From: Chitinophagaceae bacterium
GTDB taxonomy: Bacteria; Bacteroidota; Bacteroidia; Chitinophagales; Chitinophagaceae
Length of the DNA stretch: 17,394 nucleotides
Reading direction: 5' to 3'
Assembly (NCBI GenBank): GCA_008080615.1
Contig: VIKJ01000019.1
Location: 1-17,394 of the forward strand
The notes under the pieces were generated by a model. It saw only the letters and a program-made list of their open reading frames with translations. It ran no database searches and was not told the origin of the DNA. Position 1 is the first letter of the stretch; each line of letters begins with the position of its first letter. Made by a program: the position numbers and the translations under genes. This document shows positions 8,618 through 16,649 of this stretch, piece after piece.

Positions 8618-10663
8618 ATGTCTGAAAAAAATAAAGTATTCAAGCCCTTTGTTGCTCCAGAAAGCAATATGGCAGAACTCACCATCAAGTCTATTTTATT
8701 AGGCAGTTTATTCGGTGTTATTTTTGGAGCTGCTACTGTGTACCTTGCCCTAAAAGCAGGCCTTACTGTATCTGCCTCTATTCCTATTGCGGTAATTGCC
8801 ATTACACTGGGTAGGCGTTTTTTTAAGACTACTATTTTAGAAAATAATATCATTCAAACCACTGGTTCTGCAGGTGAAAGTATTGCTGCAGGTGTTGCAT
8901 TTACATTGCCTGGATTTTTATTTTTATCCTCGCCCGATAGTGCAGAATATTTTAATTACCTCACAATTTTAATTTTAGCTATTGTAGGTGGTTTATTGGG
9001 AACCCTATTAATGGTTCCACTAAGAAAAGCGCTGATTGTAAATGAGCACGATAACCTGCCATATCCGGAGGGTACTGCCTGTGGAGATGTATTGAAAGCG
9101 GGAGAAAAAGGGGGTGATTTTGCAAAAACAGCATTTTGGGGATTGGGTGTTGCATTTGCCTATGCTTTACTGCAAAAAGTATTGCATGTAATTGCAGAAA
9201 CGCCTTTTTATGCTACAAAGCAAATGAATAAATTTTTTCCTTCAGCTAAAGTGAGTGGAGAAATTACCCCAGAATATTTGGGTGTTGGATATATTATTGG
9301 TCCTAAAATTGGTGGTGTGCTTGTTGCAGGTGGTGTATTGAGTTGGTTGGTATTTATTCCATTATTATCATCTCTAGTACCTGCAGATGTTATTGCTACA
9401 CAATTAATTAAATTGGGTTATTTGGCAGATATAACCAAGGCAGGTGGTAAGGGCGGATGGGATCCTGTTACACATCAGTTTGCAGATTATTCTTCTGCAG
9501 TATATTATGCCTTTATCCGGCAAATTGGTGCAGGTACTGTAGCTGCCGGCGGAATTATTACTTTGATTAAAACCATTCCTACCATTGTAAAATCAGTTAA
9601 AGGAAGTGTTGCTTCATTAAAAAGTGAAGGAGCAGATAATGCAGCAGGTGTGTTAAGAACAGAGAAAGATCTAAGTCTTAAAGTAGTAGGTTTTGGAACT
9701 TTAGGTTTAGTAGCTTTAATTACTTTATTACCACAAGTGCCTGGTGATAGTGTGATGCAAAAATTATTAATTGGAGTGCTGGTAGTTATTTTTGGTGCTC
9801 TATTTGTTACCGTATCCTCTAGAATTGTAGGATTGATTGGTTCTTCTAATAATCCCATTAGTGGTATGACCATTGCAACAGTAATGGGTACTAGTTTAAT
9901 TTTTTTAAGTGTTGGTTGGACGGGGCAGTCTTATGAACCATTGGTTTTGGTTGTAGGCGGTATGATTTGTATTGCCGCAGCCAATGCAGGCGCAACTTCT
10001 CAAGATTTAAAAAGCGGCTATATTGTTGGGGCTACTCCGCGTAATCAGCAGATAGCGTTATTTGTTGGTGCGATTGTGTCTTCAATTGTAATTGGTTTAA
10101 CCGTTAAGTTTTTAGATAAGCCTAGTTCAGAAATGTTAAGCCAGGGCATTCATCATGCAATTGGTACAGAAAAATATCCAGCTCCACAAGCCACTTTAAT
10201 GGCCACCTTAATTAAAGGAATACTTTCTCAAAACTTAGATTGGCAATATGTTTTTGCAGGAGTGTTTTTAGCAGTTACCATGGAACTTTGTGGTATCAAG
10301 TCTTTGAGTTTTGCTGTTGGTGCCTACCTTCCACTAGCTACAACACTTCCTATTTTTATTGGAGGAGCAATTAGAGGAATTGTAGAATCAAAACAGAAAA
10401 AAGCCAATACTGCTTTATCAGCTGAAGAAGAAGAATTGGGTAAAGGAAACTTGTTTGCCACTGGCTTAGTTGCTGGGGGAGCAGTAGCAGGGGTATTGAT
10501 TGCATTTATTTCTGGCTCTTCTGGTGGAGAGAAATTCTTGAACGCCATTAGTGCAGAAGAAAGCCTGGTACATAGCTTATCACAGGGTGGTTATTTCTTA
10601 TTGGGTACTGCCATGTTTGCTGCAATGGGTACCATCTTATATAAAGTAGCGTTAAAGAAATAA
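8618..10663 (+). CDS. OPT-family oligopeptide transporter
   Basis: This is a polytopic inner-membrane protein of 681 residues in the oligopeptide transporter superfamily, the bacterial branch usually annotated as putative OPT (TIGR00733-like). Diagnostic segments are LKAGLTVSASIPIAV near the N-terminus, ENNIIQTTGSAGESIAAGVAF (from residue 75), LPYPEGTACGDVLKAGE (about 147-163) and a run of glycine-rich membrane segments to the end. A hydrophilic Ala/Glu/Lys-rich loop (KQKKANTALSAEEEELGKG) lies near the C-terminus. I chose ATG 8618 (MSEKNKVFKPF); an in-frame TTG three codons upstream is less likely. The gene ends at a strong intrinsic terminator and is divergent from the POT transporter. The substrate may be peptides or metal-peptide chelates; the sequence does not decide. 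Confidence 0.93.
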   Translation: MSEKNKVFKPFVAPESNMAELTIKSILLGSLFGVIFGAATVYLALKAGLTVSASIPIAVIAITLGRRFFKTTILENNIIQTTGSAGESIAAGVAFTLPGFLFLSSPDSAEYFNYLTILILAIVGGLLGTLLMVPLRKALIVNEHDNLPYPEGTACGDVLKAGEKGGDFAKTAFWGLGVAFAYALLQKVLHVIAETPFYATKQMNKFFPSAKVSGEITPEYLGVGYIIGPKIGGVLVAGGVLSWLVFIPLLSSLVPADVIATQLIKLGYLADITKAGGKGGWDPVTHQFADYSSAVYYAFIRQIGAGTVAAGGIITLIKTIPTIVKSVKGSVASLKSEGADNAAGVLRTEKDLSLKVVGFGTLGLVALITLLPQVPGDSVMQKLLIGVLVVIFGALFVTVSSRIVGLIGSSNNPISGMTIATVMGTSLIFLSVGWTGQSYEPLVLVVGGMICIAAANAGATSQDLKSGYIVGATPRNQQIALFVGAIVSSIVIGLTVKFLDKPSSEMLSQGIHHAIGTEKYPAPQATLMATLIKGILSQNLDWQYVFAGVFLAVTMELCGIKSLSFAVGAYLPLATTLPIFIGGAIRGIVESKQKKANTALSAEEEELGKGNLFATGLVAGGAVAGVLIAFISGSSGGEKFLNAISAEESLVHSLSQGGYFLLGTAMFAAMGTILYKVALKK

Positions 10664-10674
10664 ATTGCTGCATT

Positions 10675-10717
10675 AAACCTTTACAGTAAAACACTATCTT
10701 ACTGTAAAGGTTTTTTT
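10675..10717 (+). terminator. Intrinsic terminator after the OPT transporter
   Basis: A perfect 15-base-pair hairpin (arms 10675-10689 and 10699-10713, core CCTTTACAG/CTGTAAAGG) with a 9-base loop. The T tract runs 10711-10717, the first three T pairing in the stem. It starts 11 bases after the OPT stop codon. The A of the next gene's ATG is at 10718, directly after the last T, so the terminator occupies the whole position where a leader and ribosome-binding site would be expected. Confidence 0.9.
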
Positions 10718-12727
10718 ATGCCCACACATCGCTTTATTAAATCACTTACAGTTGTAACTGCAGTTATTTTGTGCACTGCATTTATTCCAATACCCGCTAA
10801 GCAATTCGCAAAAATAAATTTACCTTATTCAAAAGCTGGATTAAGTAAGCAACAGGCTGCTGCACATTTGCTCAATCGATTTAGTTTTGGTGCCACTCCA
10901 GGAGAAATAGATGCAGTGGTAGCAATGGGCTTGGAACAATGGCTGCAACAACAAATGCTAGCTTCAATGCCCGAAGATGAAGTGAACAAGCGATTGAGTG
11001 TGGGATATGAAGCATTGGCTTTAACCAATGAGCAAACTGTAAATACCTATGTTCGGCCCGATCAGTTATTGCTGATTGCTGCAAAAAAGGGTTTGGCAAA
11101 TAGAGATAGTGTTAAACTTGCTGCCAATACACCCGAATACCGAAGTCAAATAAAATTCTTGATGGATAGTTTGGGTTTGAAGCCAATGACCGAACTACAT
11201 AAGCAATTGGTGAATCAAAAAGTAATTAGGGCGGCATATAGCAATAACCAATTACAGGAAGTATTAACCGATTTTTGGTTCAATCATTTTAATGTTTCAC
11301 TTACGAAGAATCAATCACAACAATTTGTACTTACATACGAAAGAGATGCTATTCGTCCCAATGTACTCAGCAGCTTTAGTAAATTATTAGAAGCTACTGC
11401 AAAGCATCCAGCCATATTGGCTTATTTAGACAATGCATTGAGTGTAAGCAATGACAATAATTTAGGCAACCCTAGATTGGCTGCATTGGCTCAGCAAAGG
11501 CTCAATAAGCAAATGGATGATATGGAACAAGATAGTACTAAGAAAAATCAAGCCAAGTTGATGAAGCAAATTGCCAATGCTAAAAAGAATGAAGGCTTAA
11601 ATGAAAACTATGCAAGGGAAATTATGGAGTTGCATACTTTGGGAGTGGATGGTGGATATACCCAGCAAGATGTTACAGAAGTAGCTAGGGCATTTACCGG
11701 TTGGACCATTTACCCCATCAGTGATTATGGTGGTGGAAGTAATCAGCGAAAACTCTTAGAAAGAGTAGGCGTAAGTACATTAGAAAAACGCGGATTTATT
11801 TTCCAAGACGATTTTATGTTTAGGGCAGATAAGCATGATGCCAAAGAGAAAAATATATTGGGTGAAAAGTTTAATGCAGGAGGTGGTTATGATGAAGGAA
11901 TGCGTGTGCTATCTGTGTTGAGTAGTCATCCCTCAACAGCCGCATTTATTTGTAAAAAAATAGCCACTCGTTTTGTAACGGATACGCCTTCTACAGATTT
12001 ACTAAAGAAAATGACTGCTACTTATATTAGTTCTAAGGGCGATATAAAAAGCATTTTGTTGACCATGGTAGAACACGTTGATTTTTGGAAATCAGCTACC
12101 AAACATGATAAAGTAAAATCTCCTTTTGAATTGGTGATTAGCGCTGTACGTGCAACACATGCTGATGTGAAAGATCCTTTTCAAGTATTTAACTGGAGTA
12201 CTAAAATGGGGCAACGATTTTATTATTATCAGGCACCAACAGGATTTCCAGATAAAGCTACTTATTGGATTAACACGGGATCATTGTTAAGTAGGATGAA
12301 TTTTGGATTGGCATTTGCTACGCAAAAAATTCCTGGTGTACAATTAAATTGGGCACAACTCAATAACAATCATGAACCAGAAAGCATTGAAAATGCACTA
12401 ACCGTTTTTAGTGCAATTCTTTTACCTGAACGCAATCAATCAGAAAACATACAACGTTTATTGCCTCTAGTAAAAGACGTGAATATAGGCGCAAAAATTA
12501 CTGCTGCTGCACAACAAAATACTAGCTCAGAAATGGTTTCTACTGATATGTTGCAGATGGAAGAGCCTAAGCGGCTTAATGCACGTGCAAGCAAAAGTCA
12601 AGAGAGAAAAGCGCTATCAAAAAAAACAAGGCAAGTATTGGAAATGCCTTATACAGCTGGCACAAATAGTCCTATAGCACAGGTTGCAGGTATTATTATT
12701 GGTTCACCTGAATTTCAAAGAAAATAA
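10718..12727 (+). CDS. DUF1800 family secreted protein
   Basis: This is a 669-residue protein of unknown biochemical function. The N-terminus has basic residues followed by a hydrophobic stretch (about residues 9-25), consistent with a signal peptide, so it probably acts outside the cytoplasm. Family features are AAAHLLNRFSFGATPGEI (about 48-65), DFWFNHFNVS, and the hallmark NYAREIMELHTLGVDGGYT (about 297-315) followed by DVTEVARAFTGW. The C-terminal part before the last 30 residues is basic. The next gene, DUF1501, starts one base after this stop (TAATATG), so the two are surely co-transcribed; the pairing is widespread in Bacteroidota and Planctomycetes. The ATG abuts a terminator, so the promoter must be inside the OPT gene, or expression depends on readthrough. 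No other in-frame start would keep the signal peptide. Confidence 0.9.
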   Translation: MPTHRFIKSLTVVTAVILCTAFIPIPAKQFAKINLPYSKAGLSKQQAAAHLLNRFSFGATPGEIDAVVAMGLEQWLQQQMLASMPEDEVNKRLSVGYEALALTNEQTVNTYVRPDQLLLIAAKKGLANRDSVKLAANTPEYRSQIKFLMDSLGLKPMTELHKQLVNQKVIRAAYSNNQLQEVLTDFWFNHFNVSLTKNQSQQFVLTYERDAIRPNVLSSFSKLLEATAKHPAILAYLDNALSVSNDNNLGNPRLAALAQQRLNKQMDDMEQDSTKKNQAKLMKQIANAKKNEGLNENYAREIMELHTLGVDGGYTQQDVTEVARAFTGWTIYPISDYGGGSNQRKLLERVGVSTLEKRGFIFQDDFMFRADKHDAKEKNILGEKFNAGGGYDEGMRVLSVLSSHPSTAAFICKKIATRFVTDTPSTDLLKKMTATYISSKGDIKSILLTMVEHVDFWKSATKHDKVKSPFELVISAVRATHADVKDPFQVFNWSTKMGQRFYYYQAPTGFPDKATYWINTGSLLSRMNFGLAFATQKIPGVQLNWAQLNNNHEPESIENALTVFSAILLPERNQSENIQRLLPLVKDVNIGAKITAAAQQNTSSEMVSTDMLQMEEPKRLNARASKSQERKALSKKTRQVLEMPYTAGTNSPIAQVAGIIIGSPEFQRK

Positions 12728-12728
12728 T

Positions 12729-13991
12729 ATGACAAACAGAAGAGCATTTATGAAATCTGGAGCCATGGCTTTATTTGCTACAGGCTTTGCAGGAGGGCTT
12801 CCTAGTTTTTTAGCTAGGGCAGCTGATTCGCATAAGTTGAGTGTGAATTATAAAAAAGGCAAGATTTTGGTTTGTTTGTTTCAGCGCGGTGCAATGGATG
12901 GCTTAATGACCGTTGCTCCTTATGCTGATATGCAGTTTAAGGCAGCAAGACCTAATTTATATATGAGCCCTGCAGTAACAGAAGGAAAGCTGTTCGATTT
13001 AGATGGCAGGTTTGGATTGCATCCTGCATTAGATCAGTTGTTTCCTTATTTTACCGAAAAGCGGATGGCCATTGTGCACGGGGTAGGAAGCCCGAATAAT
13101 ACAAGAAGTCATTTTGATGCTCAGGATTATATGGAATCGGGAACACCTTTTAATAAAGGAACTGCTAGCGGCTGGTTGAATAGGGCAGTGGGATTGATGG
13201 GTCATGATGCTACTCCATTTAGGGCAGTGAGCATGACTAGTGCAATGCCTCGTAGTTTTTATGGAGACAATGAATCATTGTCTATTAGCAATTTGCAAGA
13301 TTTTGCCATTCAGATGCGCGGCAATCCCATGGCAGCCAATTTAGCGGCAAAGTCTTTTGAAGAACTCTACGATCAAACATCTAATGGCTTACTCAATAGG
13401 GCAGGTAAAGAAAGTTTTGATGCCATTAAAATGTTGAATGTAAATACCATCAAAAATTATAAACCAGCTGAGGGCATTGTTTATCCTGCAAGCCCATTGG
13501 GTAATTCATTAAAGCAAATAGCCATCCTAATTAAAATGAATGTGGGTTTGGAAGTTGCTTTTGCAGAAAGTGGAGGATGGGATACGCATTTTAATCAAGG
13601 AACAGCTAACGGTGCTTTTGCAAGAAATTTAAAAGATTTTGGAGATTGCATTGCAGCATTTTGGAAAGACTTAGGCGCTTATCAAGATGATGTAACGCTT
13701 ATGACGATGACAGAATTTGGAAGAACAGTGCATCAGAATGGAACGGGTGGTACCGATCATGGTAGGGCTAGTTGCTTATTTGTTTTGGGGAATGATGTGC
13801 AAGGAGGAACTGTTTACAACAATATTCAATCATTGGCTAAGGATGCATTAGAAGATGGGAGAGACCTTCCTGTAACTACCGATTTTAGATCGGTGTTTAG
13901 TGCAGTGGCCAATACCCATTTAAAGATCAACAACAACAATGTGTTATTTCCTACTTGGAATGGCACCCCATTGAAGCTGATGAAAGCATAA
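12729..13991 (+). CDS. DUF1501 family protein with Tat-type signal
   Basis: A 420-residue member of DUF1501, which belongs to the alkaline-phosphatase/sulfatase-like superfamily. The start at ATG 12729 is chosen because it gives a twin-arginine signal (NRRAFMK, residues 3-9) followed by a hydrophobic segment and an ARA cleavage-like site near residue 31. An earlier in-frame start would put 15 unrelated residues in front. Family segments are CLFQRGAMDGL, GVGSPNNTRSHFDAQDYMESG, GGWDTHFNQG (282-291), TEFGRT (328-333) and TDHGRA (342-347). The conserved Asp and His residues in these are candidate metal ligands by family analogy. It is coupled to DUF1800 upstream by a one-base gap. The Tat signal suggests export in folded form, perhaps with a metal already bound; the substrate is unknown. 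Confidence 0.92.
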   Translation: MTNRRAFMKSGAMALFATGFAGGLPSFLARAADSHKLSVNYKKGKILVCLFQRGAMDGLMTVAPYADMQFKAARPNLYMSPAVTEGKLFDLDGRFGLHPALDQLFPYFTEKRMAIVHGVGSPNNTRSHFDAQDYMESGTPFNKGTASGWLNRAVGLMGHDATPFRAVSMTSAMPRSFYGDNESLSISNLQDFAIQMRGNPMAANLAAKSFEELYDQTSNGLLNRAGKESFDAIKMLNVNTIKNYKPAEGIVYPASPLGNSLKQIAILIKMNVGLEVAFAESGGWDTHFNQGTANGAFARNLKDFGDCIAAFWKDLGAYQDDVTLMTMTEFGRTVHQNGTGGTDHGRASCLFVLGNDVQGGTVYNNIQSLAKDALEDGRDLPVTTDFRSVFSAVANTHLKINNNNVLFPTWNGTPLKLMKA

Positions 13992-14022
13992 TCTTTGCTA
14001 TATTTAAGCAAATTACGTTTGC

Positions 14023-15081
14023 ATGCAGTGGCGTTTATTTAAGTATTGTTCCCCCTTTATGCTGTTTGCCTTAGCATGGGTGTCTTTTAATGGGAATGGA
14101 TGGATTTGTTTTTTACCACTTATCTGGACCTTCGTTTTTATTCCACTTGTAGAACTTTTTATACAGCCAGATGAGCGAAATTTAGATGAAGCTGAAGCCC
14201 TGATTGCGCGCGCAGATAAACGGTTCGACTATTTGCTATATGCAGTGGTTGTATTTCAATATGCTTCCCTGATTTATTTTTTATTTTCATTGCAAACGCA
14301 ACAACCTAGTACTATTACCATTATTGGAAGAGTAATTAGTATGGGACTGCTTTGTGGAATTTTTGGAATTAATGTAGCACACGAGTTAGGATATCGGGCA
14401 AATTTATTTGAACGATATCTCTCCTTATTGTTATTACTCAGTTCTCAATATTTACATTTTTTTATTGAGCACAACAAAGGGCACCACAAAAGAGTAGCAA
14501 CCATGCAAGATCCTGCAAGTGCCAGATTAGGAGAAAATATATTTAGCTTTTATCCTCGTACCATTTTGTTTTCTTATTTAAGCGCTTGGGAAATTGCCAA
14601 TAAAGAAGTTGTAAAAAAGCAACATTCAGTTTGGAGCATATACAATCAAATGATTCAGTTTACCCTTGTTCAATTGTTGTTCTTATTGGCTATTGGCTAT
14701 TTTTTTGGGATTCAATTATTGGGCTTTTATTTAATTGCAGCATTCATAGGTATTGGCCTTTTAGAAGCCGTTAATTATATAGAACATTATGGATTAAGTA
14801 GAAAAGAAATTGCTGCAGGAAAATTTGAAAGAGCCATGCCCATTCATAGTTGGAATAGCAATCACTTGGTTGGAAGAATGATGCTATTTGAATTGAGCAG
14901 ACACAGTGATCATCATTTTATGGCCAGTAGAAAATACCAAATTCTACAGCACCATGATGCTGCTCCTCAATTGCCAACGGGTTATCCAGGCATGATGATA
15001 TTGGCACATATTCCCCCTCTGTATTTTTTTATTATTCAAAGGCAAATGCGCAAATATCAAATTGCTACTGCCATTGACTAA
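14023..15081 (+). CDS. AlkB-like alkane 1-monooxygenase / membrane di-iron hydroxylase
   Basis: A 352-residue membrane protein of the AlkB/fatty-acid-hydroxylase type, which uses a di-iron centre held by histidines to oxidise terminal carbons of alkanes or related chains. Histidine boxes visible are HELGYR (120-125), EHNKGHH (149-155), NYIEHYGL (251-258) and SRHSDHH (292-298), followed by the typical SRKYQILQHHDAAPQLPTGYPGM. About six hydrophobic segments surround them. Box 1 is usually HELGHK or HELGHR; residue 124 here is tyrosine (TAT, 14392-14394), so one of the nine expected histidine ligands is absent. At 352 residues it is shorter than Pseudomonas AlkB (about 400). No rubredoxin or rubredoxin reductase gene is in the window. 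It begins 31 bases after DUF1501 and its end overlaps the opposite serine hydrolase by 17 bases. The substrate is not known. Confidence 0.88.
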   Translation: MQWRLFKYCSPFMLFALAWVSFNGNGWICFLPLIWTFVFIPLVELFIQPDERNLDEAEALIARADKRFDYLLYAVVVFQYASLIYFLFSLQTQQPSTITIIGRVISMGLLCGIFGINVAHELGYRANLFERYLSLLLLLSSQYLHFFIEHNKGHHKRVATMQDPASARLGENIFSFYPRTILFSYLSAWEIANKEVVKKQHSVWSIYNQMIQFTLVQLLFLLAIGYFFGIQLLGFYLIAAFIGIGLLEAVNYIEHYGLSRKEIAAGKFERAMPIHSWNSNHLVGRMMLFELSRHSDHHFMASRKYQILQHHDAAPQLPTGYPGMMILAHIPPLYFFIIQRQMRKYQIATAID

Positions 15082-16639
15082 TATGGTACTCTTGAATTAA
15101 TCCCGGGTTTTCGGGTGTGAGTGTAAAACTGATTTTTACTTTTCCTCTTTCGCAATTCAATATAAAATAACCCCTCAATTGATTTTCGGGAATGAGTTCG
15201 TTAACAGAAATGATTTTCCCTACTTTATCGAAAATGGCTGTTGCTTCTGCTTTAAGCGATGCAGTAAAATAATCTTGAAAAAAATTATCTGCAAAAATGC
15301 CCGATTTTTCTGCATTGTTAAAATGGGGCAATAGTTTAACTAATTCATTTTTTCTTTGTGTAAGAATGGATGAGGCTGTTAATTGTCTAGGTTCTAATGC
15401 AGCTAGTTTTACTAGTGTATCTAGTACCCTAGTATTCATTCCTGCAGTAGATGCGTAAGTTACATTTGCAAAAAACATAGCTCCGATGCCATGGTCGGTT
15501 AAAATATTCCAATTGCTTCCAAATCCGGGTAATCCTCCAGTATGCCCTACCATGAGTTTATTGTTACAATCCCTAGCTATCCTTAAACCATAGCCATAGG
15601 CACTGGCAGTTGGGCAAACTCTTCCATCTGAATATTTAAAACTAGCATTGAGTGAATTGAAATTCCAGGGTTGGTGCATTTCTCTAATGCTGCTTCTCTT
15701 AAGAATAATATTCTCTGCATCATTTCGTGGAGGCCATGCAGATTGATGCAGTGCAACATATTTACTAAATGATTCTATTGAAGTAATCATTCCGCCCATT
15801 GCACCATAAATACCATCATGCAACAATGCTTCTTCCTTCCAAGAATTATTTAGCCAACGATAGCCCTTTGCCAATTGTTGGCTAGGCACTTTACTGTATT
15901 CCCATGAAGCTTGCATGCCCAATCGTTTCCAAATATTGTTTTGTATATAATCACTATAAGGGATGCCTGTTACTTTTTTAATAATATAACCCAACATTGC
16001 AAAACCAAGATTGCTGTATTCGTATGCGATGCCATTGGCATTGGAAAAACTGATTCCTTTTTTAATAAGTTGTATCAAGTCTTCATCTGTATCTGCTAAT
16101 TGACGATCGCCCCATGGATTATCTTCGGGAAATCCTGCACCATGTGTGAGTAGGTTTCTGATGGTTATTTCTGATGCATCTTTGGTAAGTCCTTGTCCTT
16201 TTATTTCGGGGATATACATCCAAACGGGGTCGTCTAATTTTAATTTTCCTTCATCTCTTAATTTCACAATGGCCATGGCCGTTAAGCTTTTGCTCATTGA
16301 AGCAATCCTAAACATCGATCTTGTATCAGCAGGTATTTGCTTTTCTAAATCGGTAAATCCACCACTACCCGAAAGGAGTAATTCGCCATCAACAACAATT
16401 CCATACGCATAGCCAGGAAAATGATTGGCTATTGCAAAGTCCTTGTACATTTTTTCAATTACAGGAGCCAATGCTTTTATTTTTTCTGCTCGCTTAGAAT
16501 CACCAAACTGTGGAGCTATATAATTGGCATTGGGATTAGCAAGTGTATTCGCATTAGATTGAGCGCTGATTTGCAAACAGAGCAAGCTTAAAAAAACACT
16601 GCAAACAATGTTTGCAACCCATTTTGATGAACAGTTCAT
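15065..16639 (-). CDS. Secreted serine hydrolase, class C beta-lactamase / DD-peptidase-like family
   Basis: A 524-residue protein with a signal peptide (hydrophobic about 8-22, likely cleavage after ISA at 26). The penicillin-recognising hydrolase fold is shown by SMSK (114-117, nucleophile and lysine), YSN (208-210) and HTGG (366-369, in place of the KTG of beta-lactamases). The HTG variant is common in esterases and peptidases of this family, so antibiotic hydrolysis should not be assumed. An extra C-terminal domain of about 100 residues follows. It starts 10 bases after the E1-beta stop, implying co-transcription, though no functional link is obvious. Its last 17 bases overlap the end of alkB on the other strand, and no terminator is seen between the two. 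Confidence 0.9.
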   Translation of the reverse strand: MNCSSKWVANIVCSVFLSLLCLQISAQSNANTLANPNANYIAPQFGDSKRAEKIKALAPVIEKMYKDFAIANHFPGYAYGIVVDGELLLSGSGGFTDLEKQIPADTRSMFRIASMSKSLTAMAIVKLRDEGKLKLDDPVWMYIPEIKGQGLTKDASEITIRNLLTHGAGFPEDNPWGDRQLADTDEDLIQLIKKGISFSNANGIAYEYSNLGFAMLGYIIKKVTGIPYSDYIQNNIWKRLGMQASWEYSKVPSQQLAKGYRWLNNSWKEEALLHDGIYGAMGGMITSIESFSKYVALHQSAWPPRNDAENIILKRSSIREMHQPWNFNSLNASFKYSDGRVCPTASAYGYGLRIARDCNNKLMVGHTGGLPGFGSNWNILTDHGIGAMFFANVTYASTAGMNTRVLDTLVKLAALEPRQLTASSILTQRKNELVKLLPHFNNAEKSGIFADNFFQDYFTASLKAEATAIFDKVGKIISVNELIPENQLRGYFILNCERGKVKISFTLTPENPGLIQEYHISQWQ

Positions 16640-16649
16640 GGTTGATGAA

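Noticed and set aside
14014..14021. TACGTTTG as a Bacteroidota -7 promoter element for the alkB-like gene.
   Set aside because: It matches TAnnTTTG but ends one base before the chosen ATG, so the transcript would begin inside the coding region. The upstream TTTG is also only 16 bases away, shorter than usual. It is probably chance in AT-rich DNA, unless translation starts at the internal methionine (codon 13).
15065..16639. An antibiotic-resistance beta-lactamase.
   Set aside because: The fold and SxxK/YxN motifs fit, but the third motif is HTG rather than KTG and the protein is much longer than AmpC. A peptidase or esterase is more likely.
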